Shown here: positions 48,915-56,144 of the stretch, in pieces
Layout: each line of letters opens with the position of its first letter
How positions within the stretch are numbered: position 1 is the first letter of the stretch
Origin: an uncultured Bacteroidia bacterium
GTDB taxonomy: Bacteria; Bacteroidota; Bacteroidia; Bacteroidales; UBA932
Reading direction: 5' to 3'
NCBI GenBank assembly: GCA_902797035.1
Contig: CADBRH010000035.1
Span: forward strand, 83,810 to 147,809
Length of the DNA stretch: 64,000 nt
The notes under the pieces: generated by a model
Database searches by the model: none
Told to the model about the DNA's origin: nothing
The model's input: the letters and a program-made list of their open reading frames with translations, nothing else
Position numbers and translations under genes: made by a program

Positions 48915-50927
48915 ATGAAAATCAACAAAATACTTGCTTTGACCGTTGGCGCCGTCGCCCTCCTCGCTTCATGTTCCGATTTCGAGGAGATCAACAAGAA
49001 CCCGAAAGCCGCCAACGCGTCCGACCTGATGCCCTACTGGGCCCTGAACAAGGCCATCATGTCCGACCAGCAGAACCCGAACGACGCCGAGCGAGTGTTC
49101 GTTCTCTACTGGGCCGATATCGCGCGTCAGGACGGTGAGAACAGCAGCCGTTCCGTCGGCGCCTCTAACGACGAGTGGGCGGGTTGCCTCTACAACCTGA
49201 CCCGCAATTGCGTGAACGCCTCCAACCTGGCCATCAAGATCGCCGACGCCGCCATAGAGGGTGGCTCCCTGGGTGACCATGAGGCGGGACTGTTCGCCAA
49301 CGTGAAACAGTTCGCCCGTATCTGGAGAGTCTATCTTATGACAGAGTTCGTGGATTCATTCGGTTCCTTCACTTTTGACTTCGAGGCCAATACCCCTGAG
49401 TACAAGAGTGTCCAGGATTGCTACAACTTCATGCTCACCGAACTCAAGGAAGCGGTTAACGCCATCGACCTGAATTACTCCGGCGAGTCCTCAACCGAGC
49501 AGGACGCCGACGCCGCCTACCTGCTGGACGCGGCTAAGTGGAAGAACTTCGGTATCTCCATGTGGATGCGCTGCGCCATGCGTCTTTCCGAAGTTGACCC
49601 CGGCACCGCCAAATCCAACTTCGAGGCCGCCGTGGCCGCCGGATCCGGCATCAGGACCGCCGACGGCATATTCCGCATTCAGGAGCGCAACGCCTGGAAT
49701 GACCTGGCCGGCGTCATGAGCCGTACCTGGGACTGGCAGGAGGCTTCCCACACCTTCGCGAACCTCACCACCAACCTCGGTGGCGCGAAAGCCGCGGACA
49801 TCCTTCAGGACAAGGGCAAGCGCCTTTATAAGAACGCTCCCCTCACCGCCGCTCAGGTGGAAGAGATCTATGGTGACTACATCAAAGACGCCAGCGAGTA
49901 TCTGGGTGTTCACATGGTGGACAAGGACGGGAACAACCTTTACGAGTCCAACACCGACAGCCCTACCTGGGGTTACTTCTTCGACGGAATCCCGTCCAAC
50001 TTGGATCCCCGCGCGCTGGTTTACTTCACTCTTCCCAGTGACTACAGCAACCGCGTCGAGACCGGTTACGCGAGTTTCCCCAACTCGACCGCCCCGTTCA
50101 ACGTCGCGCTCGACAAGGCCAACAAAGCGCTTGAGATCAACACATCTTTCTCATGGAACGGTCTTATCGCCGGCTATGGACGTGACGACAAAGCCAAGGG
50201 TAACGGCTTGGTCGACGCCAGCGGCGGCACCTACGGAAAGACCTACCCGGCTCTCGCCGAGCGTTACCGCAACAGCCAGGAATACCGCGTGTTCTTCGGT
50301 CCTTGGGAAACCTACTTCCTTCTGGCCGAGGCCGCTGTCCGCGGGTGGAACACCGGAGGCATAGGCGCCCAGCAGGCTTATGAGGATGGCATCAAGGCCA
50401 GCTTCGAGTACCTGAACGTCGCTGACAACTTCGACGCTTACATCAACTCCGAGGACTACAACCGTGTCGGCACTTCCGTGAAGTTCAGCCACACCGCCGA
50501 GCCCGCCAACTACACGATCAACTACACCGATCCCGTGTCCGGTAACGTCATGACCACTGAGTACAAGTACCCGGACGCCGGCAAGATCTTGTACAAGGGC
50601 GGCAAACTCAACGACCAGCTCACCAAGATCATCACCCAGAAGTACATCGCCAACACTCCCTGGCTGCCTCAGGAGAACTGGTGCGACCACCGTCGTCTGG
50701 GATTGCCGTTCTGGGAGCTCGCCGTGAGCACCACCGACTTCCCTTACCTGATGGACGGCGCCAAGAACGCTTACCAGACAGGTCAGAAACCGGGATGCTA
50801 CGCTCAGAGAATGAACTATCCCAACTCATTCAAGAACGCCAGCCCGGAGCAGTACAAAAACGCCATCACTTTGATGGGCATGAGCAACGAGAACACCATC
50901 ACTCCGCTATGGTGGGCTATTCAGTAG
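48915..50927 (+). CDS. SusD-like nutrient-binding lipoprotein
   Basis: A 670-residue surface lipoprotein starting at the ATG at 48915 (48909 is possible), with 'MKINKILALTVGAVALLASC' and Cys20. The mature part fits the SusD-like_2 group: 'DFEEINKNPKAANASDLMPYWALNKAIM', 'FARIWRVYLMTEFVDSFGSFTF', and the late 'KIITQKYIANTPWLPQENWCDHRRLGLPFW' (about 598-627). It ends with 'NENTITPLWWAIQ'. It binds the substrate above the SusC barrel. A strong terminator follows (50950-51000), so susC and susD form a two-gene transcript. Confidence 0.95.
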   Translation: MKINKILALTVGAVALLASCSDFEEINKNPKAANASDLMPYWALNKAIMSDQQNPNDAERVFVLYWADIARQDGENSSRSVGASNDEWAGCLYNLTRNCVNASNLAIKIADAAIEGGSLGDHEAGLFANVKQFARIWRVYLMTEFVDSFGSFTFDFEANTPEYKSVQDCYNFMLTELKEAVNAIDLNYSGESSTEQDADAAYLLDAAKWKNFGISMWMRCAMRLSEVDPGTAKSNFEAAVAAGSGIRTADGIFRIQERNAWNDLAGVMSRTWDWQEASHTFANLTTNLGGAKAADILQDKGKRLYKNAPLTAAQVEEIYGDYIKDASEYLGVHMVDKDGNNLYESNTDSPTWGYFFDGIPSNLDPRALVYFTLPSDYSNRVETGYASFPNSTAPFNVALDKANKALEINTSFSWNGLIAGYGRDDKAKGNGLVDASGGTYGKTYPALAERYRNSQEYRVFFGPWETYFLLAEAAVRGWNTGGIGAQQAYEDGIKASFEYLNVADNFDAYINSEDYNRVGTSVKFSHTAEPANYTINYTDPVSGNVMTTEYKYPDAGKILYKGGKLNDQLTKIITQKYIANTPWLPQENWCDHRRLGLPFWELAVSTTDFPYLMDGAKNAYQTGQKPGCYAQRMNYPNSFKNASPEQYKNAITLMGMSNENTITPLWWAIQ

Positions 50928-50949
50928 CGACGATTCGCTTTTGATTTCA

Positions 50950-51000
50950 GAAACCGGACCGTGTCTCGCGGACAGGCTGAAGAAACGGTCCGGTTTCTTT
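50950..51000 (+). terminator. intrinsic terminator after susD
   Basis: GAAACCGGACCGT (50950-50962) pairs perfectly with ACGGTCCGGTTTC (50985-50997), a 13-bp stem with a 22-base loop, and is followed by TTTATTT. It lies 22 bases after the susD stop. Confidence 0.9.
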
Positions 51001-51025
51001 ATTTCCATGATAAAGAAGTCCGGGA

Positions 51026-51691
51026 ATGAGACGTTTTATTACGGTTATCGCCTTGTCTGTGCTCTGGGTACAATTATCCATGGCTCAGGACCAATACTAC
51101 CTTTTCCCTTCTTTCCAGAAGGGGCATTTTGTTTTCAACGACAACACGGAGGCCGAGGCGATGGTAAATTTCGACGCTAATAGGCAAAAGATACTCTATC
51201 TCGACGGAGAGACGCTTATGGAGATGAACGGAATCTCAAGGATAAAGGCGCTGCGGGTGGAAGACAGGGCTTTCGTGGTAAAGGATGGGAGACTTCACGA
51301 GGTATTCGACTTGGAGTCCGGCCCCGTGCTAGTGAATTGGAGATTCCGGAGAATCAACAAGGGTTCCAAGGGGGCCATGGGAATCCCGACGCAAGGCAAG
51401 GTAGAAGCTCTGAGAATATATCCGTTCGACTTGAATTCGGTGGACGCCGGCGTTGACAGTCCCGTCCAAGGGACATACCTGGTTGAGATATGGGAGAAAG
51501 AGAATGACAACATTTACTGTTTCGCCGTGGGAGACGAGGAATGCAAGATACGCTCAATCAAGGATATCCGCCGGTTGTTCCCTACCGTGAGCGACGACAT
51601 CAAATCTTTCGTGAGGAGCGAGCGCCTGACGATGGCGAGGATAGAAGACGCTTTCAGGATAATAGAACACATTCGCTCTGTTGTCAAATAG
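51026..51691 (+). CDS. secreted protein of unknown function
   Basis: A 221-residue protein with signal peptide 'MRRFITVIALSVLWVQLSMAQ'. The body has a beta-rich half ('KGHFVFNDNTEAEAMVNFDANRQKILYLDGETLMEM', about 32-68) and a helical end ('RSERLTMARIEDAFRIIEHI'). The 'VFDLESGPVLVNWRFRRINK' section is also unassigned. No family is recognised. It lies alone between the susD terminator and the tRNA-Ala promoter, and its GC and codon use resemble the neighbours. Confidence 0.7.
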   Translation: MRRFITVIALSVLWVQLSMAQDQYYLFPSFQKGHFVFNDNTEAEAMVNFDANRQKILYLDGETLMEMNGISRIKALRVEDRAFVVKDGRLHEVFDLESGPVLVNWRFRRINKGSKGAMGIPTQGKVEALRIYPFDLNSVDAGVDSPVQGTYLVEIWEKENDNIYCFAVGDEECKIRSIKDIRRLFPTVSDDIKSFVRSERLTMARIEDAFRIIEHIRSVVK

Positions 51692-51719
51692 ACGATTATC
51701 GCGATATTTTCCGCGATAA

Positions 51720-51751
51720 TTTGTCTAAATCATGAATTAAATCTATATTTG
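51720..51751 (+). promoter_or_regulatory. Bacteroidetes promoter of tRNA-Ala
   Basis: TTTG (51720-51723), 20 bases, then TATATTTG (51744-51751) match the -33/-7 consensus. The tRNA begins 11 bases after the -7 box, so transcription would start a few bases before the mature 5' end. Confidence 0.8.
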
Positions 51752-51761
51752 CGGAATAAAA

Positions 51762-51834
51762 GGGGTATTAGCTCAGCTGGTAGAGCGCCAGGTTCGCAAT
51801 CTGGAGGTCAGGAGTTCGATCCTCCTATGCTCCA
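51762..51834 (+). tRNA. tRNA-Ala (anticodon CGC)
   Basis: A full cloverleaf can be drawn: acceptor stem GGGGTAT / ATGCTCC with a G3-U70 pair (the alanine identity element), a D arm with 'AGCTCAGCTGGTAGAGC', anticodon stem CCAGG/TCTGG with loop TTCGCAA, so anticodon CGC is at 51795-51797, and a T arm AGGAG-TTCGATC-CTCCT. The discriminator base is A and no CCA is encoded, so the tail is added after transcription. It has its own promoter just upstream. Confidence 0.95.
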
Positions 51835-51894
51835 CAGACAAAGTAAGGCTGTGAATGAGAATCCGCAACCTTTTTTTTTAATTGGACGATACTT

Positions 51895-52374
51895 ATGAAC
51901 CATAGACTTATGGCTTTTTGCCTGGGTGTCCTGACATTTTCCGCGATTCTCTCATCCTGCGGAAAAGTCCTGGAACAAGCTGACGCCCTCGTTACCGTTG
52001 ACGGGAAAGCCGCTGGAGTTGTCCTGAAGTACAATTCGAGGATTGACGACAAGTCAGTCTCACTGGACACCTATAGTGTCGAAGGAGAGGTTGTTGGACA
52101 TCTTTTCGTCTCCGATTCCAATCCTTACAGGAAGGATCAGGGGACAGATGGCAAAGGAGGAAGATATGTCATTCTATTTCTTAAAGACCAGTCCTCCCTG
52201 TCGGGTGATAACGCTCCCGGCTCTGTCGACATCACAAACGTGATTCCCTTCGTGAGTGTGAAAGTCAAACAGGTTGAGCCGATCAAGACTGTAGATGGTA
52301 AGACAATCAAACCATGGAGGAAGGCGGCGGTGACTGTTGATCGCTGTCAGGTCCAAGGAGGGCTCTTACGTTAA
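51895..52374 (+). CDS. small lipoprotein of unknown function
   Basis: A 159-residue protein with a lipoprotein signal ('MNHRLMAFCLGVLTFSAILSSC', lipobox LSSC) and about 135 mature residues rich in beta-strand pattern ('ALVTVDGKAAGVVLKYNSRID', 'VTNVIPFVSVKVKQVEP'-like segments). No motif or family is recognised. It is the only complete gene between the tRNA and the susC-susD remnant, starting 61 bases after the tRNA. Its low hydrophobicity after the signal suggests a periplasmic or surface location. Confidence 0.65.
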   Translation: MNHRLMAFCLGVLTFSAILSSCGKVLEQADALVTVDGKAAGVVLKYNSRIDDKSVSLDTYSVEGEVVGHLFVSDSNPYRKDQGTDGKGGRYVILFLKDQSSLSGDNAPGSVDITNVIPFVSVKVKQVEPIKTVDGKTIKPWRKAAVTVDRCQVQGGLLR

Positions 52375-52451
52375 TCCGGATATTTCCAATCATTGATCAA
52401 CACATATTTTCACATTATTCATTACTTCTCAACAAAAACCTTTTAAGCATT

Positions 52452-52708
52452 ATTAAATCGTTTTTTAAGGTTCTAATGACAATGGCTCTGCTTTTGGGCG
52501 GAATCTCCGCATTAGCGCAGACCACGGTAAAGGGAACCGTCAAGGACGAAAAGAAGCTCGGTTATGCTGTCAGCACCGTAAACTCCGAGAGCCTCATGGC
52601 CACCGCCTCCCCTACCCTGGGTACAGCCCTTTACGGTAAGGCCGCCGGTGTCCGCGTGACAACGACTCCGCTTACCACACTCTCTTCTGGGCCAAGAAGG
52701 TTCAGTAA
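52452..52708 (+). pseudogene. collapsed susC-susD remnant (susC N-terminus joined to susD C-terminus)
   Basis: The left part encodes a SusC signal peptide and first domain edge ('MTMALLLGGISALAQTTVKGTVKDE') joined directly to a plug start ('KKLGYAVSTVNSES' and 'TALYGKAAGVRV'), so about 90 residues of carboxypeptidase-like domain are missing. The probable original start codon at 52452 reads ATT in place of ATG (ATT AAA TCG TTT); the first ATG now is at 52476. Near 52663 the frame switches, and 52664-52708 encodes 'DSAYHTLFWAKKVQ' and a stop, matching the end of SusD proteins (compare 'TITPLWWAIQ' in the intact susD). A terminator follows. The simplest reading is a large deletion of a former susCD pair. 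Confidence 0.8.
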
Positions 52709-52727
52709 GACCGGGTACATTCAATTC

Positions 52728-52770
52728 AAAAAAAGAGTGACGCGTTTTCGGCGCCACTCTTTTTTTTATA
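52728..52770 (+). terminator. intrinsic terminator after the susC-susD remnant
   Basis: AAAAGAGTGACGC (from 52731) and GCGCCACTCTTTT form a 10-bp stem with one mismatch, closed by GTTTTCG, and a T8 run follows. It would end the old susCD transcript and leave the rhamnosidase gene to use its own start region. Confidence 0.8.
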
Positions 52771-52801
52771 TATTTGTGAATAAGAAAAATCCTACACACA
52801 A

Positions 52802-55387
52802 ATGAAATCCAAACTCAGTTTATTCTCTCTCGCGGCCATTCTATTCCTGGCCGCGGCGGCCATCGGATGCGCCCCGAAACAAGCATGCGTGGCCGGGATC
52901 AGGACAGACGCCCTCGACGGCTCGGCCTGGAACGCTTCCACCTGGATCTCCGCGGCTGACGCCCAGGTCGCCACAGAGAACGAGCACGACAGGGCCGCGG
53001 ACGGTGCCAGCTGGTTCGTCAGCACTGTCAAGAACGACGCTAAAGTCGTGAGCGCCAAATGGATGACCACTGGCCTTGGAGTATATGAGATCTATGTCAA
53101 CGGCACTCTAATAGGTGAGGAGATCCTCAAACCGGGATTCACCCATTTCGCCAAGACTAAACGCTCGTTCACCTATGACATCACGGACGCCCTGAAGACC
53201 AAGGCAGGGGCGGAGAATGTCCTTTCAGCTCAGGTCACTCCAGGTTGGTGGGCTGACAAGATCATCACCCCCGGCGGAATGGGGAATGTGATCGGCAAGA
53301 AGTGCGCTTTCAGGGGAGTCCTGGAGATCACCTACGCCGACGGCTCCAAGAAGCTCTACGGCACCGACACAGAGAATTGGAAAGCCGGTGTGGCCGGGCC
53401 AGTCAAGCACGCCGCGATTTTCGACGGCGAGGAATATGACGCCAGGGAGCTTCCAGGATACGCCACCCCCGAAAAACTCTCGACTCCTGAGATTAACACC
53501 GAGTTCGCCGGCGATATCCTCCCCTCCGACGGCGCCGAGATATATCTCCGCAAGGATCTCGCCCTCTCCCCTGTCAAGGCCTACATCTGGGAGGGCGTCG
53601 AGGGCGATACCGAGGAAGACTACGGCAAGGTGATCATCACCAAGGAGTTCGCTCCCGATGAGGTCATGACCGTCAAGCCGGGCGAGACTCTCGTCATCGA
53701 CTTCGGCCAGAACGCCGCCGCGGTTCCCCATTTTGTCTTCAAGGCCAAGGAAGGGACCGTGCTGACATGCATGCCATCCGAGTTGCTTAACGACGGCAAC
53801 GGCGCCAAGAGCCGCGGGATGGACGGCCCGGAGGGAAGCACCCACCGCAGGAACCTGCGTGTCTCCGACGAGTGTATCAGGCTTCTCTACACCTTCGCCA
53901 AGACAAAGGACTTCGCGGAGTTCATCCCTGTCCGCACATTCTTCGGCTACCGCCTTGTCTCCATAACAGCCACAGACGAGGTGACTATCAAGTCCATTAA
54001 GTCCGTACCTGTCACATCAATCGCGGAGAATCTCGAGACCGGAGTCATCACGACAGGCGACGAGAGTATCAACAAGCTCATATCCAACACTGTCTGGGGC
54101 CAGCGCTCCAACTATCTCTCCGTCCCCACAGACTGCCCTCAGCGCAACGAGCGCCTCGGTTGGACGGCGGACACACAGGTCTTCACCGAGACCGGAACCT
54201 TCTTCGCCAACACCGACGGCTTCTTCCACAAGTGGACCCGCGACATGAGGGATTCCCAGAGCGAGGCCGGCGGTTTCCCGGGTGTCGCCCCCACCGCCCA
54301 GTACGGCAACGACATGATGCGCCTCGGCTGGGCCGACGCCGGCATCATCGTTCCTTGGACGATATGGAAGCAGTTCGGTGACAATGCGATAGTCGAGGAG
54401 AACTGGGAGGCTATGGACAAGTTCATGAACTATGTCCACGAGACCAAGTACGACCACAAGACCCACGCCGCCGAAAACGGAGACTACCAGTGGGCCGACT
54501 GGCTCAGCTACGAGCCACTCGAGAGCTGCGGCGGCGGAGCGTTCATGACCGACAAGTCCGGAAAGAGTGTTCGTCGTCCCGAGGCCTATGTCTATTGGAA
54601 CTATCTCAGCGCCTCATACTGGGCGATCGACGCCGGGATGATGGCCGATATGGCAGCCGCCACCGGAAAGGACGCCGCCAAGTATCAGGCCATGGCCGCC
54701 GAGGCGAAGGAATACATGAGTAAGAATTTCCTCAATCCTGACGGCACATTCAAGACAGCGATTCTCAACACCATGCAGACCCCCGCCCTCTTCGCCTTGA
54801 AGAACGGCCTGGTGGAGGGCAAGGCAAAGGAGAACATGATCGCCAGGCTCCGCGCCAACTTCGACGAGCACGACGGATGCCTGCAGACAGGTTTCCTGGG
54901 CACTTCCATCCTGATGGCCACCCTCACGGACAACGGAATGGTCGACATCGCTTACAACCTGCTTTTCCAGCGCAAGAATCCCAGCTGGCTCTATTCGGTT
55001 GACAACGGCGCCACCACAATTTGGGAGCGTTGGAACAGCTACACCATCGAGTCAGGAATGGGGCCCAGCGGCATGAACAGCTTCAACCACTACGCCTACG
55101 GGGCCGTCTGCGCCTGGATTTGGGAGACAGCCGCCGGTATCGCCGCCGACCCTGCCGAGCCTGGTTTCAAGCACATCATCATGAAGCCGGTTCCCGACAA
55201 GAGGCTCGGTCATCTCGAGGCCGAGTACAAGTCCGCCGCCGGAACGATCAAGAGCGCCTGGAAGTTCGAGGGAGACAAGTGGATCTGGGAATTCACCGTC
55301 CCCGAGGGCGCCAAGGCTTCCGTCACGCTTCCCGGCCAGACCGATGTCAAGGAATATGAGGCCGGAACCCACAAGGTTGAGATTTAA
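52802..55387 (+). CDS. alpha-L-rhamnosidase (GH78), lipoprotein
   Basis: An 861-residue protein with a lipoprotein signal ('MKSKLSLFSLAAILFLAAAAIGC', Cys23). N-terminal beta-sandwich domains run to about 400 ('WMTTGLGVYEIYVNGTLIGEEILKPGFTHFAKTKRSFTYDITDAL' is the carbohydrate-binding module of GH78). The catalytic (alpha/alpha)6 barrel begins near 'NTVWGQRSNYLSVPTDCPQRNERLGWTADTQVFTETGTFFANTDGFFHKWTRDMRDSQSEAGGFPGVAP' with the family acidic residues, followed by 'WADWLSYEP' and 'NNGATTIWERWNSYT'-like segments. It ends with a beta-domain ('KPVPDKRLGHLEAEYKSAAGTIKSAWK'). It removes terminal alpha-rhamnose from plant glycans and lies just downstream of the lost susCD pair. Confidence 0.9.
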   Translation: MKSKLSLFSLAAILFLAAAAIGCAPKQACVAGIRTDALDGSAWNASTWISAADAQVATENEHDRAADGASWFVSTVKNDAKVVSAKWMTTGLGVYEIYVNGTLIGEEILKPGFTHFAKTKRSFTYDITDALKTKAGAENVLSAQVTPGWWADKIITPGGMGNVIGKKCAFRGVLEITYADGSKKLYGTDTENWKAGVAGPVKHAAIFDGEEYDARELPGYATPEKLSTPEINTEFAGDILPSDGAEIYLRKDLALSPVKAYIWEGVEGDTEEDYGKVIITKEFAPDEVMTVKPGETLVIDFGQNAAAVPHFVFKAKEGTVLTCMPSELLNDGNGAKSRGMDGPEGSTHRRNLRVSDECIRLLYTFAKTKDFAEFIPVRTFFGYRLVSITATDEVTIKSIKSVPVTSIAENLETGVITTGDESINKLISNTVWGQRSNYLSVPTDCPQRNERLGWTADTQVFTETGTFFANTDGFFHKWTRDMRDSQSEAGGFPGVAPTAQYGNDMMRLGWADAGIIVPWTIWKQFGDNAIVEENWEAMDKFMNYVHETKYDHKTHAAENGDYQWADWLSYEPLESCGGGAFMTDKSGKSVRRPEAYVYWNYLSASYWAIDAGMMADMAAATGKDAAKYQAMAAEAKEYMSKNFLNPDGTFKTAILNTMQTPALFALKNGLVEGKAKENMIARLRANFDEHDGCLQTGFLGTSILMATLTDNGMVDIAYNLLFQRKNPSWLYSVDNGATTIWERWNSYTIESGMGPSGMNSFNHYAYGAVCAWIWETAAGIAADPAEPGFKHIIMKPVPDKRLGHLEAEYKSAAGTIKSAWKFEGDKWIWEFTVPEGAKASVTLPGQTDVKEYEAGTHKVEI

Positions 55388-55388
55388 C

Positions 55389-56144
55389 ATGAGGTTAGCG
55401 TCATTGATCAAGGGGCTGTTGGTTTTAACAGCCCCTATATTGATAGCTTGCTCGACAGCGGGCAAGTCCGTGGCGATCGCCCCTGAGGAGGATTCAAGGG
55501 ACTTTGTGACCATCACTGATGTCATCCCTGACGCCATCCTTGAGATACGCTATTACTGCACTTATAACTTCGTGGGTGACAGGATTGACGGTTATCTCGA
55601 GCCGACAGCACTGATGACAAGGAGGGCCGCCGACAGCTTGAAAGCCGTCAGCGACGACCTGATCAAGCTCGGCTACAGGATCAAGATTTTCGACGCCTAC
55701 AGGCCCCAGAAAGCCGTTGACCATTTCGTCCGCTGGGCGGCTGATGTGAATGATGTCCGCATGAAACAGTATTTCTACCCTGACCTGGACAAGTCGGTCC
55801 TTTTCGAGCAGGAGTATATCATGGAGAAATCCGGACACACCAGGGGCTCGACTGTGGATCTCACGCTGTTCGACATGGTCACGGAGAAAGAGGTGGACAT
55901 GGGAGGCACCTTCGACTGGTTCGGAGTCGAGAGCCATCCTGACTTTGGAGGCGATCCGGATGCCATGAGATACACCGGGAGCGAATCAATCACGGAGGAG
56001 CAGTTCAACAACAGGATGATACTGCGGGCGGCCATGATCCGTCACGGGTTCAAGACCCTGGACAGCGAGTGGTGGCATTTCACCCTCAAAGACGAGCCCT
56101 ACCCCGACACCTATTTCACTTTCCCGGTCAGACAGCTGCCTTAA
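55389..56144 (+). CDS. D-Ala-D-Ala dipeptidase (VanX-like, M15D), lipoprotein
   Basis: A 251-residue protein; the ATG at 55389 is chosen since it gives the lipoprotein signal 'MRLASLIKGLLVLTAPILIAC' and the longer frame would overlap the rhamnosidase gene. The zinc-binding set is His150, Asp157 ('SGHTRGSTVDLTLF') and His230 in 'DSEWWHFTL', with Glu227 as the catalytic base and Arg105 ('FDAYRPQKA') matching VanX Arg71. 'IRYYCTYNFVGDRIDGY' is the family N-terminal strand. It cleaves D-Ala-D-Ala dipeptides, probably in peptidoglycan recycling. The 3' end overlaps the convergent rhamnosidase gene by 17 bases. Confidence 0.9.
   Translation: MRLASLIKGLLVLTAPILIACSTAGKSVAIAPEEDSRDFVTITDVIPDAILEIRYYCTYNFVGDRIDGYLEPTALMTRRAADSLKAVSDDLIKLGYRIKIFDAYRPQKAVDHFVRWAADVNDVRMKQYFYPDLDKSVLFEQEYIMEKSGHTRGSTVDLTLFDMVTEKEVDMGGTFDWFGVESHPDFGGDPDAMRYTGSESITEEQFNNRMILRAAMIRHGFKTLDSEWWHFTLKDEPYPDTYFTFPVRQLP

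Noticed and set aside
51762-52800. tRNA-linked integrated element
   Set aside because: No integrase, no repeated tRNA 3' end downstream and no phage genes; the area shows deletion rather than insertion.
52476-52805. Short ORF of 109 codons as a functional gene
   Set aside because: Its first half is a broken SusC and its second half is out-of-frame susD end plus terminator, so it is better called a remnant.
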